From Fidelibacterota bacterium (GTDB lineage: Bacteria; Fidelibacterota; UBA8477; JABMPR01): 35,334 nt of DNA. Both the position numbers and the translations under genes were made by a program. Numbering within the stretch: position 1 is the first letter of the stretch; each line of letters starts with the position of its first letter. Below the pieces are notes generated by a model. The model saw only the letters and a list, made by a program, of their open reading frames with translations. It had not been told where the DNA came from and ran no database searches. This document shows, in pieces, positions 1 to 7,284 of the stretch. The stretch covers positions 1 through 35,334 of the forward strand of contig JABMOS010000061.1 in the NCBI GenBank assembly GCA_013203185.1, given 5' to 3'.

Positions 1-46
1 CAAGGAAGCCTGGCGTGAAGAATCACCCTATAACCATGCAAAATAA
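1..46 (+). CDS. C-terminal fragment of fumarate reductase/succinate dehydrogenase flavoprotein subunit
   Basis: Reading from base 2, the frame encodes KEAWREESPYNHAK followed by TAA at 44-46. Only the last 14 codons lie in the window. The identity is inferred from position: the stop overlaps the ATG at 36 that begins the iron-sulfur subunit, an arrangement usual for the frdA-frdB or sdhA-sdhB pair. No catalytic residue is visible in so short a piece, so the flavoprotein call rests on context. Confidence 0.55.
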   Translation, partial: KEAWREESPYNHAK

Positions 47-198
47 TCGCACGTACCCTGACATAAAAAATAATCAGATAAAACCCCACCAAAGAGAATG
101 AAGAGCCGCATTTTGACACTTTTGAGCTGGAGGAGACCCCTCGTTTAAACCTGTTTACTGCCCTCCATCGAATCAGAGAGAAACAAGCTCCTGATCTT
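36..198 (+). other. Disrupted 5' portion of the fumarate reductase iron-sulfur gene
   Basis: An ATG at 36 overlaps the upstream gene's end and gives MQNNRT, then runs to TGA at 99-101. The frame that continues into the iron-sulfur protein (first base congruent with 199) reads RTLT-stop-KIIR-stop at 52-81. It then stays open as NPTKENEEPHFDTFELEETP and onward into the ORF at 199. RTLTxKIIRxNP looks like the normal first beta-strand of FrdB/SdhB proteins, with TAA at 64-66 and 79-81 where the family usually has a hydrophobic residue and a tyrosine. One extra base between 36 and 52 plus two nonsense changes would explain this. A real lesion and assembly error are both possible. Confidence 0.55.
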
Positions 199-792
199 AT
201 GTACGATTTTGTCTGCCGAGCAGGTATTTGTGGCTCTTGTGCCATGATGATCAATGGTAGACCCACCTTGGCCTGCAGGACGCTAACTGCTGACCTCACA
301 GACACTATTGAATTGTTACCCCTACCCTTCTTTAAACTCCTGGGTGATCTTTCTGTGGATACTGGAGTCTGGTTCCATGATATGGCCAAACGTTTGGAAT
401 CATGGATCCATACCACCAAGGAATTTGATCCAACAGCTGAAGAAGAACGCATGGACAATGATACCGCCAATAAAATTTATGAATCAGAGCGCTGTATCGA
501 GTGTGGTTGCTGCGTTGCAGCCTGTGCCACCGCCCAGGTTTATCCTGACTTTTTGGGTGCAGCTGGATTGAATCGTATTGGTCGATTTATGTTTGATCCA
601 CGGGATACCAGAGGAGAGCAAGAATGGTTCGAATTGGTTTCAACTGATATTGGTGTGTTCGGCTGTATCGGTATGATGGCCTGTGACGATGTTTGTCCCA
701 AGGATTTACCACTGCTGGAAGTCTTCTCCTATATTCGTCGCAAGATGAATTCTGGAGTTAAGGTTGCGGTAAACGAAATGGATCTTGCCTGA
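199..792 (+). CDS. frdB: Fumarate reductase/succinate dehydrogenase iron-sulfur subunit (apparently 5'-disrupted)
   Basis: This is the electron-transfer subunit of succinate:quinone oxidoreductase/quinol:fumarate reductase, carrying electrons between the flavoprotein and the membrane quinone site. All cluster ligands survive in the 197-aa ORF. They are CRAGICGSC plus a later Cys (residues 6, 11, 14, 26) for [2Fe-2S], CIECGCCVAAC for [4Fe-4S], and CIGMMACDDVCP for [3Fe-4S]. The CRAGICGSC and CxxCGCC forms resemble the epsilonproteobacterial-type FrdB. Family members are about 240-250 aa; the frame is open back to base 82, but ATG 199 is the only ATG, GTG or TTG in it. The visible ORF therefore lacks about 55 N-terminal residues of the ferredoxin fold. 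The gene may be a pseudogene or carry sequencing errors. A terminator follows at 814. Confidence 0.85.
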   Translation: MYDFVCRAGICGSCAMMINGRPTLACRTLTADLTDTIELLPLPFFKLLGDLSVDTGVWFHDMAKRLESWIHTTKEFDPTAEEERMDNDTANKIYESERCIECGCCVAACATAQVYPDFLGAAGLNRIGRFMFDPRDTRGEQEWFELVSTDIGVFGCIGMMACDDVCPKDLPLLEVFSYIRRKMNSGVKVAVNEMDLA

Positions 793-813
793 TACTAACC
801 GACATGGTTTACA

Positions 814-851
814 AAAAAAGAGCCCCGACATGTATGTCTGGGCTCTTTTTT
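814..851. terminator. Bidirectional intrinsic terminator
   Basis: A stem of AAAAAAGAGCCC (814-825) pairs with GGGCTCTTTTTT (840-851). An inner GACA/TGTC helix (827-830 with 835-838) closes a TGTA loop, with one C/T mismatch. A-rich and T-rich flanks allow termination on both strands. It lies between the plus-strand frdB and the minus-strand VCBS gene, whose TAA stop (850-852) sits inside the right arm. Confidence 0.9.
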
Positions 852-2814
852 ACTTCAAATAGGTAACCTTCTGAGTTAGAAGCGCTCCGCCAACATCCAG
901 AGCCACCAGATAAACGCCTGATTCAACCTGCATTCCCAGCTCATTGAATCCATACCACTTCGTTTCATGAATGCCATACTTCTGGATTCCAGACATCAAT
1001 GTCTTTACCCTTGAACCACCTATATCATAAATGGTGATTGAGATGTTCATGGGCTCATTCAGCTCGTAGCCAATAGTGATAGCAGGATTAAAAGGATTTG
1101 GGTATGCGGGCCGTAAGGTAGCAATTTGAGGGCGGTATACTTCTTCCCCAATACTTACAACAGTCAGATTTTCAAAATAGCTAAAGGTCCCATCATAATT
1201 CCCGACCGTGAGATCGAGATCCCCATCCCCATTCAAATCGGCCAATGCAGGTGCAGCATTTTGGCCAAATGTAAACCCTGACAATGAATCTGGAAATTCT
1301 ATCCAGGTTCCATTAACATAGCTAAAATAATAAACATCCCGAAAACTCTTCCCCACCAACATATCCAAATCACCATCAAGATTGATATCTCCCAGTGTCA
1401 ATACAGCATTACTACCAACATCAATACCACTAAAGTATGTTGCATCCTCAGTCCAAACAGCATCTTGAATGGTTCCCGTATTTTCATAATATGAAATTTG
1501 CCCATCTTCCCGACCCACGCAGAGGTCAAGATCACCATCAGCATCAATATCATACAGCCTGGGGCTGGACCATCCTCCCACATTGATTCCAGAAAACTCA
1601 GAAGATTCGAGAGGGAACGACGTCCCTGTGTTTCGATGATAGTAAAGATTCCCACTAAGATCCCCAACCACAAGATCATAGTCACCATCGGCATCAAGGT
1701 CACCAGCTGCTACAGCCGAGTAGATGGAATGATCAATACCAGTAAACCTACTACTATTGGCTGTCCAGGCAGGTCCAGCTTCACTACCAGTATTTTCATA
1801 GTATTTGATGTCACCACTTTGACTTCCACTGAGAAGATCCAGATCGCCGTCCAAATCAAAATCGATGAAAACCGGATTACTGGCTCCACCCACATCCAGG
1901 ACCCCGCCAAAAAGTGATGTCACTTCGGACCAAGAAGCCTGGGCCAGTGTTCCTGTATTACGATAATATTTGAGAGGACCAGAGGCCGTCCCATGCACCA
2001 GATCCTGCTTACCATCACCTGTCAAATCTACCAGACAGGGTGAATTCCAATAAGTTGCCCCTCCAAGTCCTGAGAACTGTGAGCCCACATTATTCCATAT
2101 CCACGAACTTGGACTACCCATATTTTGGTAGTAGTAGAAACCGTAGCCATCTCGACCCACCAGAAGATCAGTATCCCCATCAGCATCCATGTCTGAAAAC
2201 CAGGGATAGGCATAGAGGCCCACATCAAACCAAGTTTCCTGGGTTCCACCAAGAAAGATGGCTGCGTCGGGAGTACCATAGTTTTGATAGTATTCCACAG
2301 ATCCAGATTCACTGAGACCCAGGACCATGTCCAGATCGTCATCATCATCCATATCTGCAAAATGTGGAACGGGATTAGAGGGCAAACTTAACCCTTCGAA
2401 AAATCCATCAACCTTTTCAAATAATGCAGCTTCAGATGTGCCAGCATTCTCGTATAGCTGTAAACCAGTATATCCCCCACATACGAAATCTAGATCATTG
2501 TCAGCGTCCAGATCTATGCAAACCCCAATCTCACAATCCAACTCCTCAACTGATTCAAAAAGATCAGCACCTGGTTGGAACTGAGGAGATGTGAGAGTTC
2601 CGATGTTTTCAAAATACAAAGGAGGACCGCTAATATTCCCCAGGATCATGTCCATGTCGTTGTCATCGTCAAGATCGGCAAAGCGAGGTTGGGAAAATGG
2701 TAAGGAGGGTACACCGCTGGGGTTGAAAATTAGATCATTTTGTTGCCACATTTGTGCTATGCAAACCATGGATATACTCAAGATGAGTATAAGTGTTTTT
2801 ATCGATCTGTGCAT
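850..2814 (-). CDS. Secreted VCBS/FG-GAP repeat protein with C-terminal sorting domain
   Basis: This 654-aa exported protein starts with a signal peptide (residues 1-21, ending VCIAQ). About ten repeats of some 50 residues follow. Each carries a calcium-binding loop such as DLDDDNDMD (about 47-55), DMDADGDTD, DFDLDGDLD or DLNGDGDLD, and many have a YYENTGT or YFENIGT strand. This is the VCBS/FG-GAP pattern expected to form a beta-propeller. The last ~90 residues (YPNPFNPAITIGYEL onward, ending in KVTYLK) match the type-A sorting domain used for type IX-like secretion to the cell surface in FCB bacteria. The start is supported by GAGGGG just upstream of the ATG. The ligand or surface role is unknown. 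The gene stands alone, with terminators or unrelated genes on both sides. Confidence 0.88.
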   Translation of the reverse strand: MHRSIKTLILILSISMVCIAQMWQQNDLIFNPSGVPSLPFSQPRFADLDDDNDMDMILGNISGPPLYFENIGTLTSPQFQPGADLFESVEELDCEIGVCIDLDADNDLDFVCGGYTGLQLYENAGTSEAALFEKVDGFFEGLSLPSNPVPHFADMDDDDDLDMVLGLSESGSVEYYQNYGTPDAAIFLGGTQETWFDVGLYAYPWFSDMDADGDTDLLVGRDGYGFYYYQNMGSPSSWIWNNVGSQFSGLGGATYWNSPCLVDLTGDGKQDLVHGTASGPLKYYRNTGTLAQASWSEVTSLFGGVLDVGGASNPVFIDFDLDGDLDLLSGSQSGDIKYYENTGSEAGPAWTANSSRFTGIDHSIYSAVAAGDLDADGDYDLVVGDLSGNLYYHRNTGTSFPLESSEFSGINVGGWSSPRLYDIDADGDLDLCVGREDGQISYYENTGTIQDAVWTEDATYFSGIDVGSNAVLTLGDINLDGDLDMLVGKSFRDVYYFSYVNGTWIEFPDSLSGFTFGQNAAPALADLNGDGDLDLTVGNYDGTFSYFENLTVVSIGEEVYRPQIATLRPAYPNPFNPAITIGYELNEPMNISITIYDIGGSRVKTLMSGIQKYGIHETKWYGFNELGMQVESGVYLVALDVGGALLTQKVTYLK

Positions 2815-2895
2815 GATATCCCCTCAAAATTATGATGGATGAAATCTATGGGTGTATCTGCTGAAAACAAGTTACAAGGAAAGTAAAAAAAGTGA

Positions 2896-4074
2896 TTACA
2901 GAAAGGTTGAAGCTTTTACCATGAGTTCATTCCACTCCTCGGCCCACATAGAGTCAATGGTTATCCCGCCACCTGAACCAAGAGAAATTTCTCCATCCTG
3001 CTGAACCAGAGTCCGAATGGCAATATTAAAGCTGAAATCTCCATGGGGATGAAAATAGCCCATGGATCCAGTATAGATCCCCCGGGCAGAATCTTCTATT
3101 TCATCAATTATTTCCATCGCATGCTTTTTGGGACATCCTGTAATAGATCCTCCAGGCAACATGGAAATTAGGGCATCAAGGGGTTTGAGACCTTTTTTAA
3201 GCCTGCCTGATATCCTGGAATAAGTATGCCAGACTTTGGGAAGTTTTCTCATATCCTTGACCGCCTCAAGGGATATGCTGCCAATTTCGCTTACCTTGCC
3301 CAAGTCATTCCTGAGGAGGTCCGTAATCATGAACAATTCAGCCTGTTCTTTTTCACTACTCATCAATTCCTGCCGTTGGGCATCATCTTCCTGCTGAGTA
3401 GTCCCACGGGGGCGAGTCCCCTTGATCGGCTCCGTTGTTAAAGTCCCAGTCTTGTAATGCAGAAATAATTCTGGCGATAGAGAGTGAATCTTCATTCCGC
3501 TATATTCCATGGCCATGGCGTAGGCAGCAGGATGCTTTTTTAACATGGCAGCATAGGATACCTGATTATGGGTCTTCCCTAGCAGTTGTTGCGTATAATT
3601 GAGCTGATAGAAATCACCGGCACGGATATACTCCTGGATTCGACCAATGGTCTCTTCATACTTTGCTTTTGAAATACCAGGAGTGAATTCAAATGATGGA
3701 ATCGGGTCTGATTTTGAATCAGTATTGCCGAATTCTGAAGGGTCAATTCCTACGTAATGGGGTTGTCCCTGCTCATATTCAACCCACTTATCATAAGCAT
3801 GGATCACGACCAGGGGAATTCGTCTACCATGCCGACTGGAAACCCCTTGAAGCGCCATTCCCAGGTCATAGCTGAAATACCCACTACAGAGTTTAGCCCC
3901 ATTCATTTCAAGAAAGTCCTCAAGAGCAGGCAGGTTCCCAATATCGTCCAGTATGAAGCTTGAGGCGGGATCAAATGCCAGGAGATCCCGCCACATGGAA
4001 GTCCCCTCCCCATCTGTTCTAAAACGGATGTCCTCCCCAGCGGAAACTTGTCCCCAGAGCTGTTCTTTGTTCAT
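2896..4074 (-). CDS. pabB: Aminodeoxychorismate synthase component I
   Basis: The product converts chorismate plus ammonia to 4-amino-4-deoxychorismate for p-aminobenzoate and folate synthesis, using ammonia from its glutaminase partner. The 392-aa protein has the chorismate-binding fold. The diagnostic PIKGT (216-220) supplies the lysine nucleophile (K218) of PabB, where anthranilate synthases have PIAGT. Other family blocks are RNDLGKV (255-261), PGGSITGCPK (307-316), RGIYTGSMGY (331-340) and GSGGGIT (366-372). The N-terminal subdomain is shorter than in E. coli PabB (about 450 aa). The ATG follows the pabA stop by one base, so the two are almost certainly co-translated. PabC lyase is not in the window. 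A specialised chorismate enzyme is less likely. Confidence 0.9.
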   Translation of the reverse strand: MNKEQLWGQVSAGEDIRFRTDGEGTSMWRDLLAFDPASSFILDDIGNLPALEDFLEMNGAKLCSGYFSYDLGMALQGVSSRHGRRIPLVVIHAYDKWVEYEQGQPHYVGIDPSEFGNTDSKSDPIPSFEFTPGISKAKYEETIGRIQEYIRAGDFYQLNYTQQLLGKTHNQVSYAAMLKKHPAAYAMAMEYSGMKIHSLSPELFLHYKTGTLTTEPIKGTRPRGTTQQEDDAQRQELMSSEKEQAELFMITDLLRNDLGKVSEIGSISLEAVKDMRKLPKVWHTYSRISGRLKKGLKPLDALISMLPGGSITGCPKKHAMEIIDEIEDSARGIYTGSMGYFHPHGDFSFNIAIRTLVQQDGEISLGSGGGITIDSMWAEEWNELMVKASTFL

Positions 4075-4075
4075 A

Positions 4076-4636
4076 TCACAGTTCCAGAAATTTTTGGATG
4101 ATACGGTTCCCTGTATTCATCATTAAAAAGGATTCGGGATGAAATTGCAGGCCAAAGAGAGGGAGTTGTTCATGCTCAATGGACATGATATCGCCCGTAG
4201 CATCATGGGAAGTGGCTAGAAAACCTCGTGGAACATCATCAATAACCAGGGAGTGGTACCGCGCAACCTCAAAAGTTTTTTCTAGATCAGCCATGATCCT
4301 TGAGCCTTCTGTTGTAATGGTGGTTGTTTTTCCATACACAAGTCTTTGTGCAGGAATAACGGATTGCCCGAAAGCAACTCCAATGCTCTGGTGTCCCAGG
4401 CAGATTCCAAGAATTGGTACAATATCCGCGAACCTTTTAATTAAGGGAATGCAAATCCCCGAGTCCGCAGGCGTCCGGGGACCTGGACTGAGTATGATCC
4501 GCTCAGGCTTTAGAGTAGCAATATCATCCAAAGAAAGCCTATCATTCTTTGCAACCCTAACCTCTTGTCCAAAACTGGATACCTGTTGATAGAGGTTATA
4601 GGTAAAAGAGTCGTAATTATCTATGAGAAGAATCAA
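4076..4636 (-). CDS. pabA: Aminodeoxychorismate/anthranilate synthase glutaminase component
   Basis: This class I glutamine amidotransferase (186 aa) hydrolyses glutamine and passes ammonia to the adjacent PabB-type subunit. The opening MILLIDNYDSFTYNL is typical. The nucleophile is C79 in GICLGHQ (77-83), the oxyanion motif is LSPGPRTP (49-56), and the His-Glu pair is in FHPES (H166, E168). It has the usual length. In many bacteria one such protein serves both PabB and TrpE. Immediate coupling to pabB points to the folate branch here, but dual use cannot be excluded. It lies 19 bases downstream of the TPR lipoprotein gene on the same strand. Confidence 0.9.
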   Translation of the reverse strand: MILLIDNYDSFTYNLYQQVSSFGQEVRVAKNDRLSLDDIATLKPERIILSPGPRTPADSGICIPLIKRFADIVPILGICLGHQSIGVAFGQSVIPAQRLVYGKTTTITTEGSRIMADLEKTFEVARYHSLVIDDVPRGFLATSHDATGDIMSIEHEQLPLFGLQFHPESFLMMNTGNRIIQKFLEL

Positions 4637-4655
4637 GGGGTTGATACCTGAGACG

Positions 4656-5621
4656 CTAGAATGTCTGCTCCCCCAGTGCCTTTAATCTGTCCAAACGCGC
4701 TGTCTCATTCTGTTTCAGCCAGATGTCCTGGGAGAGTATCATCCAGGCCTTCATAAAATATGGCGCGGCCTGCTCTGGTTCCCCTAGCAGGATGAGGCAT
4801 TCAGCTATTTCCTCAGAGACATACCCATCTTCATCTTGTCCTGCTGCCTGCATCTCTTTTTCAAGCTCATATTGCATTGCCAACGCCTTATCAATTGCTC
4901 CCAGTGAACGATGTGTCCTGGCTACACACCACTTGGCAATCTGGGTTTCAGCAACCTGTTCATGGGCTTTTCGCCATTCAAGCGCTTTCAGGAATACTTC
5001 CATGGCCTTTTCATATTCATTCATATCGTGATAAGTCCAGCCAATGTTATTGTAAAGAGAGCCCAACCACCCCTGCGCTCTTTTATCCAGGCTTTTCTCT
5101 GCTAAAGCCATGGCCTTTTCATTCCACAATAGTTGTTGATCCTGGGGAGCTGCAATTCCCAGCATATGTGCTGCATCTACTGCGTAAAAGTCAGCTTTAG
5201 CCGCAAGACCGGATTCCCAGGCTTCCAAAAATAAAGGCAATGATTCTTCCTTTTTTCCAGAGGAATTAAGAGTTCTTCCTCGTTCCAACAAATAGCGAAT
5301 CTTGGCAATGGGATAGTCAGGACTTAGTTCAGTTTCAATTTGGTCTAATAGTGTATGGGCCTCTTCATATTTTTGCTGAAGACCCAGGGTACGGGCAATT
5401 TGTGTCCGCAATTCTAGTACATATCCTGAATCCTGTGCCTCAGTTGTATTGGCCAGTATATCTCTGAATTTCTGCTCTGATTGAGCAGGTTCATTGTATT
5501 TCCATAATTTATCGAAATCATTCATTTGATTATCCTCATCTCCCACGACCCCACTATTATCAGGTGAACAACTAATAATTGCTATTAGAATGCTCAATAA
5601 TGCCGCATTTTTTCTATTCAT
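4656..5621 (-). CDS. TPR-repeat lipoprotein
   Basis: I take the ATG at 5621, giving 321 aa that begin MNRKNAALLSILIAIISC. That is a lipoprotein signal peptide with the lipidated Cys at residue 18. A longer in-frame start at 5771 would place a non-signal N-terminus before it and overlap the divergent gene, so I reject it. The mature part is helical with tetratricopeptide repeats, for example LGSLYNNIGWTYHDMNEYEK, followed by AMEVFLKALEWRKAHEQ, and EECLILLGEPEQAAPYFMKAW-like segments. TPRs usually mediate protein-protein contacts. No enzymatic domain is visible. It is first in an apparent operon with pabA and pabB, although no functional link is obvious. Confidence 0.8.
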   Translation of the reverse strand: MNRKNAALLSILIAIISCSPDNSGVVGDEDNQMNDFDKLWKYNEPAQSEQKFRDILANTTEAQDSGYVLELRTQIARTLGLQQKYEEAHTLLDQIETELSPDYPIAKIRYLLERGRTLNSSGKKEESLPLFLEAWESGLAAKADFYAVDAAHMLGIAAPQDQQLLWNEKAMALAEKSLDKRAQGWLGSLYNNIGWTYHDMNEYEKAMEVFLKALEWRKAHEQVAETQIAKWCVARTHRSLGAIDKALAMQYELEKEMQAAGQDEDGYVSEEIAECLILLGEPEQAAPYFMKAWMILSQDIWLKQNETARLDRLKALGEQTF

Positions 5622-5761
5622 TATAGAACGATCCCAGAATATTTTATACTCATTATCCTTTGCTAATTTCAAATTAAGCCGTATGGTAAAGGTGTAAAGC
5701 ATAAAAATGGGTCCCGTGGGGAACCGAATCCTATCTTTTGGGAGTGAAAGGGGAATAGACC

Positions 5762-6475
5762 ATGAGTACATCAGGTATCAATCGCTACTCAAGAGGAGCC
5801 ACTTGGCTGCTCGTTATCTATTTATCCGTGATAGTTTCTGGATGCGCTAATAGACCTGCTGAGATTACGCCAGAGCAGGCCAGGATACTCCAGACCAGAG
5901 AATTCAACGGATCCCCAGAAGAAGTGGCCAAGGCAGCGAGTCTTGTTCTCCAGGAAATGCATTACACACTGGGCACTGTGGACATGGACCTGGGAATCAT
6001 GACAGCCAGTAGAAATTCTGAATATCTCTTAGCCCCAATAAGCCGAGAAGCACTCGCCGAAGAGAACTTGGAAAGTGATGTAGGGACTTTCTGTTTGATA
6101 GCAGGGACCATGGCCGTCGTAGGTCTTTTTATTGCATGGATATTTGATGCTTTCGATGATGATGAAGGTGACAAAGATGATGATGATAATGACAATCGTC
6201 GCCCCCCTAGCCGTTCTCATAGATCTCGTACCCACCAACATGATTCTGGATGGTCTATATTTGGGTCCAGTGATTCGAGTCCTTCTAGTGCAGATTCTTA
6301 TACCTATATCATGACCATTAATCTTAATGCACTTTCTCTTCAGCAAACACAGGTGCGCCTGACTGTTCAGGGAGAACACTACCAAGGTCCCAGTCTTGTT
6401 GCAACCGGTCCAGTACAAGACCAACAGTTTTTCATAGATTTTTTCAATCGTTTGCACACTGAACTGCAACCCTAA
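5762..6475 (+). CDS. Lipoprotein with internal membrane segment and acidic/histidine-rich insert
   Basis: The 237-aa product has a lipobox VSGC with Cys28, so it is probably an envelope lipoprotein. Residues 45-85 (REFNGSPEEVAKAASLVLQE and on to LGIMTASRN) and 182-237 (ending FIDFFNRLHTELQP) resemble the two halves of small conserved lipoprotein domains that are normally contiguous. Between them lie a hydrophobic stretch (about 109-127), an acidic run (129-145, mostly Asp) and a Ser/Arg/His-rich stretch (146-165). AAGGGG 11 bases before the ATG is a good ribosome site. I do not recognise a named family with certainty. The downstream YidD-like gene follows after 41 bases on the same strand, suggesting one transcript. 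Confidence 0.75.
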   Translation: MSTSGINRYSRGATWLLVIYLSVIVSGCANRPAEITPEQARILQTREFNGSPEEVAKAASLVLQEMHYTLGTVDMDLGIMTASRNSEYLLAPISREALAEENLESDVGTFCLIAGTMAVVGLFIAWIFDAFDDDEGDKDDDDNDNRRPPSRSHRSRTHQHDSGWSIFGSSDSSPSSADSYTYIMTINLNALSLQQTQVRLTVQGEHYQGPSLVATGPVQDQQFFIDFFNRLHTELQP

Positions 6476-6516
6476 CTGAGATTCGTTAGTCTACCATTAC
6501 TAGCTAAACAATAAGA

Positions 6517-7149
6517 TTGAGATCAGCACTACTTTCACTTATCCTGTTCGCGCAAATTGTATGCGCCCAGGAGATGACACCCCTTGACTCGCTTTACGTC
6601 CAGGATTCGCTTTCGTTTGGACAAAAAATAATACTGAAACCTATAAGTTCATGGCAGCATTTCAGCTATGAATCGTCATCACTAAACTGTCAATTCGAGA
6701 AGTCATGCTCAAATTTCATGGTTGATGCCATCCTGGAAAAAGGAATTTTGCAGGGCTCAGTCATTGGAACTGATCGGATCATTCGCTGCAATCCCTCAGC
6801 TCGACATTACCACTTCCAGCGCTCGGATCCAAAGCTTCACTACGATGGCCGGTTGGTGGATCCCTTGGAATATGTGCGAGAGCCCAATCCTGGGAAGAGC
6901 CCAGTTTTAGCTACCTCACTATCAATCATTCCAGGTTTAGGTAGGGCATATGCTGGACATCCAGTTGACGGCCTATTCAGCTTTTTTATCGTCTCTGGAT
7001 TTGCTTTTAATACCTACAATCACTCCCAGTCAGACAACCCCATTCGAGCTGGGATTAATGCCAGCTTTATGACCCTTTTTTGGTTGGCTGATTTTTATGG
7101 TGCTTACCGCACTGCCAAAATGGTTCCTCCAAGAAATTCCCAACCCTAA
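6517..7149 (+). CDS. Exported YidD-like cysteine domain fused to a C-terminal membrane domain
   Basis: The 210-aa frame opens with TTG at 6517; a stop at 6505 rules out a longer form. Residues 1-18 look like a signal peptide (ending IVCAQ). Residues 58-118 follow the YidD pattern: C58xFxxSC64SxF, then AILEKGILQG, RIIRC91NP and a DGRLVDPL end. YidD proteins are short membrane-associated factors that help insertase YidC. The C-terminal part (130-200) has an IIPGLGRAYAGHPVDGLFSF block and two hydrophobic helices (about 150-167 and 178-196), like TM2/DUF5683-type domains. Homology to YidD is inferred from the motif only. A true YidD is cytoplasmic-side and about 70-90 aa, so the function here may differ. 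Confidence 0.6.
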   Translation: MRSALLSLILFAQIVCAQEMTPLDSLYVQDSLSFGQKIILKPISSWQHFSYESSSLNCQFEKSCSNFMVDAILEKGILQGSVIGTDRIIRCNPSARHYHFQRSDPKLHYDGRLVDPLEYVREPNPGKSPVLATSLSIIPGLGRAYAGHPVDGLFSFFIVSGFAFNTYNHSQSDNPIRAGINASFMTLFWLADFYGAYRTAKMVPPRNSQP

Positions 7150-7187
7150 CATCCAACACACCCTCCCCTGATCACAGATATGCAGTA

Positions 7188-7216
7188 TTGAATTAACTGC
7201 CTGTTTCAGATAGATT
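7188..7216 (+). promoter_or_regulatory. Possible sigma-70-type promoter upstream of the phosphodiesterase gene
   Basis: TTGAAT (7188-7193) and TAGATT (7211-7216) are separated by 17 bases, about 70 bases before the ATG at 7285. Each box matches consensus in four of six positions, so this is only suggestive. Confidence 0.3.
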
Positions 7217-7284
7217 ATTGCTCTCAAATTGATAGCAGAAATCCAGTCCAGCATTACCACCAAAACTGGTGTTAAGGGGAAAAC

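Noticed and set aside
1498-1917. 139-codon plus-strand ORF inside the VCBS protein gene
   Set aside because: It is antisense to the tandem VCBS coding repeats and its sequence follows from them; no start signals or family motifs.
1100-2700. Possible CRISPR or DNA tandem repeat
   Set aside because: The periodicity is the ~150-base coding unit of VCBS repeats with diverged DNA, without constant repeats or spacers.
5622-5771. N-terminal extension of the TPR lipoprotein
   Set aside because: The extra 50 residues lack a signal and precede a good lipoprotein signal peptide, and they would overlap the divergent gene start.
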